Below the pieces are notes generated by a model. That model made no database searches and had not been told where the DNA came from. It saw only the letters and a program-made list of their open reading frames with translations. Positions 26,051 through 33,691 of a DNA stretch of 64,000 nucleotides are shown piece after piece (positions within the stretch are counted from its first letter, which is position 1; every line of letters starts with the position of its first letter). The stretch comes from Microbacterium sp. (lineage in GTDB: Bacteria; Actinomycetota; Actinomycetes; Actinomycetales; Microbacteriaceae), in the NCBI GenBank assembly GCA_003248655.1, contig QFPM01000003.1, positions 80,231 to 144,230 of the forward strand. The letters run 5' to 3'. The position numbers and the translations under genes are program-made.

Positions 26051-27256
26051 TCACTCCATCGAGATCGACGTGTCGATGAACTCGTTGGTGTAGAGCGAGG
26101 TCGGGTCGATCTCGTCGGCCGCATCCTGCGTGATGCTGCCAGCGGTCACGAGGAACGGCGTGAAGTCGCTCACGATCGACTCGATGCGGTCGGGGTCGAA
26201 CTGGCCGAACACGCCCGACGCCTCGTCGTTCGCGACGATGCCGAGCTCCTTCTGGCTCTTGACCGAGAAGTCCGCGACGCCCTGCGAGTACGTCCAGCCG
26301 GTGTTGTACTGCTCGACGAGGTCGAGGATCACGGAGTTGCCGTGCTCGGGCGCGTTCAGGAAGTCGATCTGCGACTGCTGCATGATCGGGACCAGCTTCT
26401 TCAGGCAGTCGGCCTTCTCGGTCACATCGGCCTCACGCACCGCGATCGGCTCGGGGTAGATCGAGTAGCCGACATCCGAGAGCAGCTGGAAGGCGACGGG
26501 CTTGCCCCACTCCGGGATCTCGTTCTCGTAGATGTAGGGCTCGGCGGTGGCGAATCCCTGCTGCAGGATGGTCGGGTCGGAGACGAAGCGCTGCGGGGTG
26601 CCCTCGTAGCTCGTGTCGATCTGCGACTCGGTGATGATGCCCTGCGACAGCAGCAGGTTCGGGATGACATCGCCCGAGGTGACGATCGGTGCGCCCTCGG
26701 AGGCCGCCTCCTTGATCGTTTCGGCGCCGGGGTGGCTCTCCGGGTCCCACATGAGAATCTGCGGGCTGAAGGTGAGCTGCGAGGTGACGGCGACGGTGGG
26801 CTGGTCCGCGAACGCGACGATCGCGGCGTCGGTGTTGACGGCGCCGATGAGGATGTCGGTGTCGAGGTACATGAGGGCAGGCACCGGCTGGAAGTTGACC
26901 GCGGGGCCACCGGAGCGCACCTGGATCTTGACGCCGGTGTCGGTGCCGTTCACGACGAGGGGGCCGGTGACGGTCTTCTTGTCGGTGTCGACCGTGTAGC
27001 CGTCGCCGACGAGGTTGTACATGGCGCCGTGCTCGGACTCGGGCTGCCAGTCCTGCTGCATGACGACCGTCTCGGGGCACACCGCCGCGAGGTCGAGCGG
27101 TCCGCCTGCCTCTGCGGGGGTGCCCGCCGACGTGCTCGAGGCCTCAGGCTCGGCGCCGCCGGAGCAGGCGGCGAGGCTGAACGCGGTCGCGGCGATCGCG
27201 CCCACGGCGACGCCGCGGACGATCATTCGGCGAGAGAGCGGGATGGGGTGTGACAT
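26051..27256 (-). CDS. ABC transporter substrate-binding lipoprotein (NMT1/THI5-like)
   Basis: A 401-residue exported lipoprotein: a signal peptide with lipobox FSLAACSGG (Cys about 26), then an NMT1/THI5-like binding fold with VVMQQDWQPESEHGAMYN and later GYSIYPEPIAVRE. NMT1/THI5-type binders pair with taurine/thiamine-precursor/riboflavin-type importers and often bind small N-heterocycles or sulfonates. The ATG has AGGAGG upstream. It is the last gene of the minus-strand amidohydrolase-ATPase-permease-SBP unit. Confidence 0.87.
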   Translation of the reverse strand: MSHPIPLSRRMIVRGVAVGAIAATAFSLAACSGGAEPEASSTSAGTPAEAGGPLDLAAVCPETVVMQQDWQPESEHGAMYNLVGDGYTVDTDKKTVTGPLVVNGTDTGVKIQVRSGGPAVNFQPVPALMYLDTDILIGAVNTDAAIVAFADQPTVAVTSQLTFSPQILMWDPESHPGAETIKEAASEGAPIVTSGDVIPNLLLSQGIITESQIDTSYEGTPQRFVSDPTILQQGFATAEPYIYENEIPEWGKPVAFQLLSDVGYSIYPEPIAVREADVTEKADCLKKLVPIMQQSQIDFLNAPEHGNSVILDLVEQYNTGWTYSQGVADFSVKSQKELGIVANDEASGVFGQFDPDRIESIVSDFTPFLVTAGSITQDAADEIDPTSLYTNEFIDTSISME

Positions 27257-27312
27257 GGATCCTCCTGTGATGGGTGCTCGGGTGCGGCGGAGAGGTGCAG
27301 GACTGGGGCGGA

Positions 27313-28221
27313 TCAGCGCGTTGCGGTGCCGAACAGGCGGCCCACGACGATCCGATCGAGCGCGGCGAAGATCGAGAAGACGATGACGCCGAACAGCGCG
27401 GTGAAGATGATGGCGAGGAACAGCGGCTCCATGTTCAGGCGCAGCGTGTAGGTGCGCAGGAGCCCGCCGATGCCCTGGCTGCCCTGCTGGAAGAAGAAGT
27501 CGCCGACGATCGCACCGATGACCGCGAGACCGGCGGCCTGGCGCAGGCCCGTGAAGATCGACGGGATCGCCGCGGGGAGCATGAGCTTCGTCAGCCGCTG
27601 CCACTTCGTCGCCTTCTGCAGCGTGAACAGGTCGTGCGCGGCGGGAGTGGCGGACAGGAGCCCGAACAGGGTGTTCGAGATCATCGGGAACACCGCGATG
27701 ATGACGCACACCACGATGCGCGCGGGCATCCCGTATCCCATCCAGATGCCGATGAGCGGCGTGAGGGCGAGGATCGGGATCGTCTGCAGGATGACGGCGT
27801 ACGGGTAGAGGATCTTCTCGGCGAGGTTCCACTGCGACATCACGATCGCCCAGCCCATGCCGATCGCAACGGCGATCACGAGTCCGATGAGGGCGACCGT
27901 GATCGTCTGGCCGAGGGCGGCGAGCATCGGCCCGATGATCTTCGGGTTTCCGAGGGTCTCGGCCAGCACCTGGTGCGGCGGCGGGAGCAGGAACCGGCGA
28001 CTTTCGCTCAGGAGCAGGTACGACACGGCGTACCAGATCGCGATGATGCCGGCGAGCGCGGCGACGATCGGCATGGCGCGATCCCACGCGGCGCGGGCGA
28101 TCGCAGCAGGGCTCTTGCGTCGCGAGACGGCGCGGGCCGTCGCCGTCTGTGTCGGCGAGCCCGCGTCGGTGGGCGTCTCGGTCAGGGCCGCGGGGGCCTT
28201 CAGGGCGAGGTTCTGGCTCAC
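27313..28221 (-). CDS. ABC transporter permease (SsuC/TauC-like)
   Basis: A 302-residue permease with about six membrane segments and the cytoplasmic loop AAIPSIFTGLRQAAGLAVIGAIVGDF, the EAA-type contact of the nitrate/taurine/thiamine-precursor class. The long hydrophilic N-terminus (about 45 residues) is unusual. The GTG overlaps the ATPase stop by 4 bp. Confidence 0.9.
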   Translation of the reverse strand: MSQNLALKAPAALTETPTDAGSPTQTATARAVSRRKSPAAIARAAWDRAMPIVAALAGIIAIWYAVSYLLLSESRRFLLPPPHQVLAETLGNPKIIGPMLAALGQTITVALIGLVIAVAIGMGWAIVMSQWNLAEKILYPYAVILQTIPILALTPLIGIWMGYGMPARIVVCVIIAVFPMISNTLFGLLSATPAAHDLFTLQKATKWQRLTKLMLPAAIPSIFTGLRQAAGLAVIGAIVGDFFFQQGSQGIGGLLRTYTLRLNMEPLFLAIIFTALFGVIVFSIFAALDRIVVGRLFGTATR

Positions 28222-28994
28222 GAGTGCGCCTCCAATGCGTGGGAGAGGTGTCCGACGATGCGACCGAACTCCGGTTCGTAGCGCAGTTCGGGCGATCTCG
28301 GGTAGGACCAGGGGAGCTCGATGTCGTCGACGATGCGGCCGGGGCGGCCGCTCATGACCAGCACGCGGCTGGAAAGGTAGACGGCCTCGGAGATCGAGTG
28401 CGTGATGAACATCGCGGCGAAACCCTTGAGGACGAACAGGCGCTGGAGCTCGGTCTGCATCTTGAGCCGAGTGATCTCATCGAGCGCGCCGAACGGCTCG
28501 TCGAACAGCGCGAGCTGCGGTTCGGCGACGAGCGCGCGCGCGATCGACACGCGCATGCGCATGCCGCCCGAGAGGGCGCGTGGATGCTGGTGCTCGAAAC
28601 CCTTCAGGCCGACGAGCTCGAGGGTCTCGGCGGCGTGCCGGCGACGCTCGGCCTTCGGAACGCCGGCGAGCTCTCCGACGAGTTCGACGTTGCGCTGCGC
28701 GGAGCGCCACTCGAGGAGCGTCGCCTCTTGGAAGACGAAGCTCGTCGTCGCGGCGTTCACCGCGATCTCGCCCTCGGTGGCGTCGTCGAGGCCCGCCGCG
28801 AGGCGCAGCAGCGTCGACTTGCCGCACCCGGAGGGGCCGACGACCGAGACGAACTCGCCCGGGCGGACATCGATCGACACCTCCTCGAGGGCGCGTGTGC
28901 CGGTGTCGAACACCTTGGCGACGTCCCGGAACGAGAGGGTCGGGCCGGATGCCGGGTCAATGACGGTGGGCTGTGTCGCGGTGGCGATGCTCAT
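28218..28994 (-). CDS. ABC transporter ATP-binding protein (SsuB/TauB-like)
   Basis: A 258-residue ATPase with Walker A GPSGCGKST, Q-loop FQEATLLEW, signature ALSGGMRMRVSIARAL, Walker B LALFDEPFGALD and switch His in MFITHSISEA. It energises the importer. Its ATG overlaps the amidohydrolase stop by 4 bp (ATGA), so uptake and the first hydrolytic step are translationally coupled. Confidence 0.95.
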   Translation of the reverse strand: MSIATATQPTVIDPASGPTLSFRDVAKVFDTGTRALEEVSIDVRPGEFVSVVGPSGCGKSTLLRLAAGLDDATEGEIAVNAATTSFVFQEATLLEWRSAQRNVELVGELAGVPKAERRRHAAETLELVGLKGFEHQHPRALSGGMRMRVSIARALVAEPQLALFDEPFGALDEITRLKMQTELQRLFVLKGFAAMFITHSISEAVYLSSRVLVMSGRPGRIVDDIELPWSYPRSPELRYEPEFGRIVGHLSHALEAHS

Positions 28995-30283
28995 AGCAGG
29001 GCTCCCTCGGAGGTACGGGCGGACGCGGGCGGACGCGGAGACGAACGCACGGGCTGGAGGTCGAGGACGCTCGAGGTCACGCGGCGGCGGACGGCGATCA
29101 CACGGCCGCCCCGGATGACGATGCGGTCGGGGGCGCGCTCGGCGAGGGCCTCGGCGGTGTGCGCGGCGCGGACGAGCACGATGTCGGCGACGTCGCCGAC
29201 CCGTCCGCGCGCCGGCGAGAGCCCGAAGGCGGCGCGGCCGCCGGTGGAGGCGACCTGCCACGCCTCGTCGGGGCTCAGGTGGCCCGCGGTGACGAGCTCG
29301 GACGCGACATCCACCATGTCGGCGTTGCCAAGGGGGTTGAACGGGTCCTGCACGTTGTCGCCGCCGGCGGCGAGCACGACGCCCGCCGCGAGGATCTCGC
29401 GCAGCGGCGGGATGCCGCGGGGTGTCGCGACCGGGTGCTCCCACCCCTGCAGATACAGGTTCGTGAGCGGGTTGGTGATGATCGAGATGCCGGCCTCGCG
29501 GACCGCCTCGAGGGTGCGGGCGCGGGTGCCGGCATCCTGCGTCGACAGGCTCACGCAGTGACCCGCCGAACGGATGACGCCGGCCGGCCAGCGGCGTGTG
29601 CGCGCGGCGAACTCGGCGAGTCCCTGCGAGGCGGGGTCGAGCGTCTCGTCAGTGTGCAGGTCGATGCCGAGGCCGAACTCCTCGGCGAACGCGACCGCGC
29701 GCTCGAGGTCGGCCGTCGGGTCGTCGGCGAGGTGCGGAAAGCCGCCGACGAGGTCGATGCCGAGCGGCACGGCGGCGCGCCCGAGGTCGTCGGGGCCGTC
29801 GGAGGGGCCGGGACTCGCGACGACCTGCACGTCGACGATCCCGGCGAACTCGTCTCGCAGCTCGATGAGCGCGCGGACGCCGCGGAGCGGGTCGTCTCCG
29901 ACGTGGTAGTTCGTGTGCGAGCGCACCGCGGTGACGCCAGCGTGTAGCGCCGCGACGAGGTGGCGGCGCGCGCCCGCCTTGATCGCCTCGTACGTGTGGC
30001 TTTCGCCGTGGTCGATCCAGCAGGCGATGGCATCCTCGAGGGATCCTTCGGGCTGGCCGAACGCCGTCCAGGTGTAGCCCTTGTCGAGGTGCGCGTGGAG
30101 ATCGGCGAGGGGCGGGAGCGCGAGCCAGCCCGTCGCGTCGACCGTCTGCGCGTCCGCATCCGCGTCCTGAGCGGCGACGACGAGGCCGCCGGCGAACGCG
30201 AGCTCGTCCGAGACGTCGGCGGTCGGCGTGAGGCCGGTCAGGAGCCCGATGTGCTGGCCCGGCTCGAGGAGTTCGGCGTCGAT
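28991..30283 (-). CDS. Amidohydrolase, cytosine-deaminase-like, probable ATC start
   Basis: A metal-dependent amidohydrolase with all expected ligands: HxH in LADLHAHLDKG (His63/His65), DLHTDE, SAGHCVSLS and GGDNVQDPFNPLGNADM. No in-frame ATG, GTG or TTG exists between the upstream stop and a GTG at 29926, which would delete the HxH motif. AGGAG lies 6 nt before an ATC at 30283, giving 430 residues, normal for the family. The 37-nt gap from operator to this ATC equals that from site 1 to an undisputed ATG. It heads the importer operon and probably deaminates or opens the imported ring. Confidence 0.78.
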   Translation of the reverse strand: MDAELLEPGQHIGLLTGLTPTADVSDELAFAGGLVVAAQDADADAQTVDATGWLALPPLADLHAHLDKGYTWTAFGQPEGSLEDAIACWIDHGESHTYEAIKAGARRHLVAALHAGVTAVRSHTNYHVGDDPLRGVRALIELRDEFAGIVDVQVVASPGPSDGPDDLGRAAVPLGIDLVGGFPHLADDPTADLERAVAFAEEFGLGIDLHTDETLDPASQGLAEFAARTRRWPAGVIRSAGHCVSLSTQDAGTRARTLEAVREAGISIITNPLTNLYLQGWEHPVATPRGIPPLREILAAGVVLAAGGDNVQDPFNPLGNADMVDVASELVTAGHLSPDEAWQVASTGGRAAFGLSPARGRVGDVADIVLVRAAHTAEALAERAPDRIVIRGGRVIAVRRRVTSSVLDLQPVRSSPRPPASARTSEGALL

Positions 30284-30320
30284 CTCGTTCTCCTCACTCG
30301 TCGGTATTGCGATACGGGTT

Positions 30321-30337
30321 TGTTGGTATGACCAACA
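30321..30337. promoter_or_regulatory. TGTTGG-N5-CCAACA operator, site 2
   Basis: TGTTGGT-ATG-ACCAACA is a perfect palindrome in the divergent region between the amidohydrolase/importer operon and the reductase gene. Its core TGGT-N3-ACCA fits FCD-type GntR sites and matches site 1 in its outer six bases on each arm. The rest of the 30284-30477 gap shows nothing else I recognise. Confidence 0.8.
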
Positions 30338-30477
30338 TCGGGTGAAGATCAGTAAACGCCCGGTGTGTTTCCTCGCAGGCCTGCCGGGATTGCGGCCGTG
30401 TTAAATCCGCGCGAAGAGTGCGGCCGGTCGCCGCAGACGTGTGCGCGAGCCGCGAACGAGTGGGGAGAGTGGGACTC

Positions 30478-31467
30478 ATGAGCTACTTCAGTGATGTCGA
30501 GCGCGACCTCGTGGTCGCCGCGCGCACCGACCTCGCAGACGGTGTCGTGGCCCTCGATCTGGTCTCGCACAACGGCCGCGACCTGCCGGCCTGGATGCCG
30601 GGGTCGCACGTCGATCTCGTCCTCGCCGACGGCCGACGGCCGGGCACGGAGCGCGTCGAGCGGCAGTATTCGCTGTGCGGCGACGCCGCGGATCGGTCGA
30701 CGTGGCGGGTCGCGGTGCTCCGTGAGGATGCCGGGCGCGGCGGCTCGGTGCGCGTGCACGACGAGGTCGAGGTCGGGCAGCGCCTGCGCGTGCGGGGGCC
30801 GCGCAACCATTTCGCGTACGAGCCGGTGCCGGGGGCGGATCATCGCTTCGTCGCGGGCGGCATCGGGATCACGCCGATCCTGTCGATGGTGCGCGCGGCC
30901 GCGGCATCCGGAGTGGAGTGGTCGCTCGATTACGCGGGACGATCGCGGACGACCATGGCGTTCCTGGGCGACGTGCTCGCGCTGCCGGGGGCGCAGGAGC
31001 GGGTGCGTGTGCACGCCGCGGATGAGGGCGACCGGTTCGACGTCGCAGCCTTCGCCGAGGCGTCCTCGGGGGCGGCCGTCTACGCGTGCGGCCCTGCCCG
31101 CCTGATCGCCGCGCTCGAGGATGCCTTCGGCGAAAGTGGGGCGCTCCACGTCGAGCGGTTCGAGGCGATCGAGTTCGGCGAGCCGGTGTGGCCGGGCGAG
31201 TTCGAGGTCGAGCTCGCGATGTCGGGCGATGTCGTCACGGTCGCGCCCGGGCAGTCGGTGCTCGAGGCGATCGAAGAGCAGGCGCCCGAGGCGATGGTGC
31301 TCTCGAGCTGCCGCCGCGGAACGTGCGGAACGTGCGAGGTCCCGGTGCTGGAGGGCGAGATCGAGCATCGTGACTCGATCCTCACCCCGTTCGAGCGGGA
31401 GCAGAGCACCGTCATGATGGCGTGCGTCTCGCGCGCCGCGTGCGCGCGGATCGTGCTCGACATCTGA
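30478..31467 (+). CDS. PDR/VanB family oxidoreductase (FNR plus 2Fe-2S)
   Basis: A 329-residue electron-transfer flavoprotein: FMN-binding part (RQYSLCG), NAD-binding part (FVAGGIGITPILSMV, YACGPARLI) and a C-terminal plant-type ferredoxin with cysteines in SSCRRGTCGTCEVPV. Such reductases feed Rieske oxygenases, for example in demethylation. No oxygenase gene is in this window, so the partner is elsewhere or the reductase serves another enzyme. The ATG at 30478 has GGGGAG upstream. It is divergent from the importer operon and may share operator site 2. Confidence 0.9.
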   Translation: MSYFSDVERDLVVAARTDLADGVVALDLVSHNGRDLPAWMPGSHVDLVLADGRRPGTERVERQYSLCGDAADRSTWRVAVLREDAGRGGSVRVHDEVEVGQRLRVRGPRNHFAYEPVPGADHRFVAGGIGITPILSMVRAAAASGVEWSLDYAGRSRTTMAFLGDVLALPGAQERVRVHAADEGDRFDVAAFAEASSGAAVYACGPARLIAALEDAFGESGALHVERFEAIEFGEPVWPGEFEVELAMSGDVVTVAPGQSVLEAIEEQAPEAMVLSSCRRGTCGTCEVPVLEGEIEHRDSILTPFEREQSTVMMACVSRAACARIVLDI

Positions 31468-31499
31468 GCCTGCCCGGCATCCGTCCGGGCGTCAGCGGG

Positions 31500-32834
31500 T
31501 CAGCGGCCGACGCGTGCGCGCAGGGCGCTCACGAGGGCGGGCTCGTCGCCCGTGACGAGGCGGTAGTCGCGCACGACGACGCGGCCGGCGACGACGACGT
31601 GGCGGGGGCGCCTCCCCGGGTTCGCCCAGAGGAGCCCCGCGACGGGGTCGGCGACGCCGGCATCCGCGACCCCGGAGACGTCCCAGACGCACGCGTCGCC
31701 CAGAGCGCCCGGCGTGAGGATGCCGAGGTCGCTGCGGCCGAGGCCGGCACCCCCCGCCGAGGTCGCCATCGTGAGCACGTCACGCGCGGCGAGGGACTGC
31801 CCCACGAGACCCGACACCTGCATCGCGAGGCGCGCGTCGGCCAGCAGATGCCCCGCGTCGTTCGATCCGCCGCCCGAGGTGCCGAGGCCCACCGCGATCC
31901 CCGCCTCGCGCAGCCGCCGGACGGGGGCGATGCCCCAGCCCATCGGTACGTCGCAGCCGGGCGCGTGCGTCGCGGTGATCCCCGCCGCGGCGAGCCGGGC
32001 GATCTCGTCGCCGGTGACATCGCACAGGTGCGCGATCGTGACGCCGGGCTCCAGCCACCCCCACTCCTCGAGGAGGTCGAGGGGGCGCCGACCGTAGCGG
32101 TCGAGTGCGATCTCGGTGTCGACCTGCTCGTTCGCCTGGGTGCGGCGGCGCAGGCCATGCGCGCGGGCGACCTCGCCGAGGGCGCGGAACGTCTCTTCGC
32201 TGTCGGAGTGCACGCCCGCCGGCCCCACCGCGAGCTGCAGCATGCCGCCCGGGGTGATGCCACCGGTGTGGCCGGCGGCCAGCAGGTCGCGGGCGATCGC
32301 GTCGGCGCTCGCCGCGGCCGCCTCGGGGGCATCGCGGGCGGAGCCCCGCACGAAGACGAGGCGCGCGCCGAGGGCAGCGGCGGCCTCCGCGATCGCGCGG
32401 GCGATCGCCACGGTGTCGCCGACGGGGTCGGCGGACGCCGCCGGATCGGGCCAGTTGAGCTGGTGATCGGCGACGGTCGTCACGCCGCACAGCAGCGATT
32501 CGGCGAGGCCGACGGATGCCGTCGCGGCGACCAGCGACGCGTCGATTCTCGCGGCGGCGTAGGCGGCGGCCATCGCGGGGAGCCACTCGCGCATCGGCAC
32601 CCCACGCGTTCCGGGGAGGGTGCGAAAGCCCGATTGCAGGAGGTGGTGGTGCGCGTTGACGAGCCCCGGCGTGACGATCGCGCCCTCGGCATCCAGCACC
32701 TCGTCTGCGGTTTCGGGGGATGCCGTGGGGGTGACTCTGCCGTCGGCTCCGATCGTGAGGTCGCCGGTGCGGTCGCGGATCTCGTCATCGAAGCGCTCGA
32801 CGATGAGGGCGGCGTTCGCGATCGTCAGCGTCAT
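31500..32834 (-). CDS. Amidohydrolase (8-oxoguanine deaminase/TrzN-like) with altered metal site
   Basis: A 444-residue protein aligning by eye with 8-oxoguanine deaminase/triazine-hydrolase-type enzymes: AHHHL (His62/His64), IAHLCDVTGDEI (His269) and GWGIAPVRRLREAGIAVGLG. Two ligand positions are changed: the HTHLAE-type motif reads RTQANEQ (Gln233), and the catalytic Asp position in GLGxDG reads GLGTSG (Ser320). Codons are CAG and TCG. It may use one metal, have new chemistry, or be inactive. It is alone, convergent with the reductase gene, at the cluster edge. Confidence 0.8.
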   Translation of the reverse strand: MTLTIANAALIVERFDDEIRDRTGDLTIGADGRVTPTASPETADEVLDAEGAIVTPGLVNAHHHLLQSGFRTLPGTRGVPMREWLPAMAAAYAAARIDASLVAATASVGLAESLLCGVTTVADHQLNWPDPAASADPVGDTVAIARAIAEAAAALGARLVFVRGSARDAPEAAAASADAIARDLLAAGHTGGITPGGMLQLAVGPAGVHSDSEETFRALGEVARAHGLRRRTQANEQVDTEIALDRYGRRPLDLLEEWGWLEPGVTIAHLCDVTGDEIARLAAAGITATHAPGCDVPMGWGIAPVRRLREAGIAVGLGTSGGGSNDAGHLLADARLAMQVSGLVGQSLAARDVLTMATSAGGAGLGRSDLGILTPGALGDACVWDVSGVADAGVADPVAGLLWANPGRRPRHVVVAGRVVVRDYRLVTGDEPALVSALRARVGR

Positions 32835-32921
32835 GCGTCCGTCCTACCATCCGCATGTTTCCTGCGCGTGGCAGGCGATGTCGGAACCCGTCTTTATCTT
32901 CGGATCATCCGGTAGATCAAC

Positions 32922-32941
32922 TAGAACAAAAGTTCTACACT
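32922..32941 (+). promoter_or_regulatory. LexA (SOS) box overlapping the imuA -10 box
   Basis: TAGAACAAAAGTTCTA (32922-32937) is a perfect 16-bp palindrome of the actinobacterial GAAC-N4-GTTC SOS type. It overlaps TACACT (32936-32941), which lies 12 nt before the ATG at 32948. LexA bound here would block the promoter. Confidence 0.9.
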
Positions 32942-32947
32942 GTCGAG

Positions 32948-33652
32948 ATGAGGTCGATCATGGGGAACGTGGCTGCCGCGGATGTCGCGGACACGGTGAG
33001 CACCCTGCGCGCGCAACTCGAGCGGCTGCAGGGGCGCACGATCGACGCGCCCGTGCTGCCCGTGCCGACCGCTCTTGCCGCGCTGCTGCCCGGCGGGGGG
33101 CTGCGCCCCGGAGCATCGTACTCGTTGGGGCGATCGGCGTCGCTGCTGTTCGCCCTGTTCGCCCGCCCGTCGCAAGACGGGGCGTGGTGCGCGGCCGTCG
33201 GCATCCCGCACCTCGGCGCCGAGGCGGCACGGGCGGCGGGGGTCGACCTGTCGCGGCTCGTGCTGGTGCCCGATCCGGGCGAGCGCTGGCTCGCCGTGAC
33301 GGCGGCGATCGCCGATGTGCTCCCGGTCGTCGCGGTGCGGCCGCCGGCGCGGGCAAAAGATGCCGACGTCGCACGTCTCGCGGCTCGCATGCGCGAGCGC
33401 GAGGCGGTGCTCCTCGTGCAGGGGCCGTGGCCGCAGACCGAGGCGATGATCGACATCGGCGACCCGGCGTGGTCGGGGCTCGGCGAGGGCTGGGGGCTGC
33501 TCGAGGGGCGCGAGCTGACCGTCACGGTCACGAGCCGACGCTTTCCCGCGCCGCGGACCGGTCGCGTGCTGCTGCCCGATGCCGAGGGGCGGATCGCGGA
33601 GTGTCGCGGGATGCCCGGGGTCTCGGCCGAGCCGCTGCGGGCGGTCGGGTGA
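32948..33652 (+). CDS. imuA: ImuA-type protein of the SOS mutagenesis cassette
   Basis: A 234-residue RecA-like protein lacking a functional Walker A (LPGGGLRPGASYSLG at about 40-54). It occupies the ImuA' slot: SOS box, then this gene, then imuB and dnaE2. It is thought to link ImuB/DnaE2 to RecA and the clamp. The ATG at 32948 is set by the leaderless promoter; the open frame upstream crosses the LexA box and is not coding. Confidence 0.85.
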   Translation: MRSIMGNVAAADVADTVSTLRAQLERLQGRTIDAPVLPVPTALAALLPGGGLRPGASYSLGRSASLLFALFARPSQDGAWCAAVGIPHLGAEAARAAGVDLSRLVLVPDPGERWLAVTAAIADVLPVVAVRPPARAKDADVARLAARMREREAVLLVQGPWPQTEAMIDIGDPAWSGLGEGWGLLEGRELTVTVTSRRFPAPRTGRVLLPDAEGRIAECRGMPGVSAEPLRAVG

Positions 33653-33691
33653 TGGGGGGTCAGGTGATGGCGGTTCTGATGGCGGTTCCCG

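Noticed and set aside
28991..29926. Starting the cytosine-deaminase-like gene at GTG 29926
   Set aside because: This would delete the HxH metal motif and about 119 conserved-looking residues that continue in frame up to 30283.
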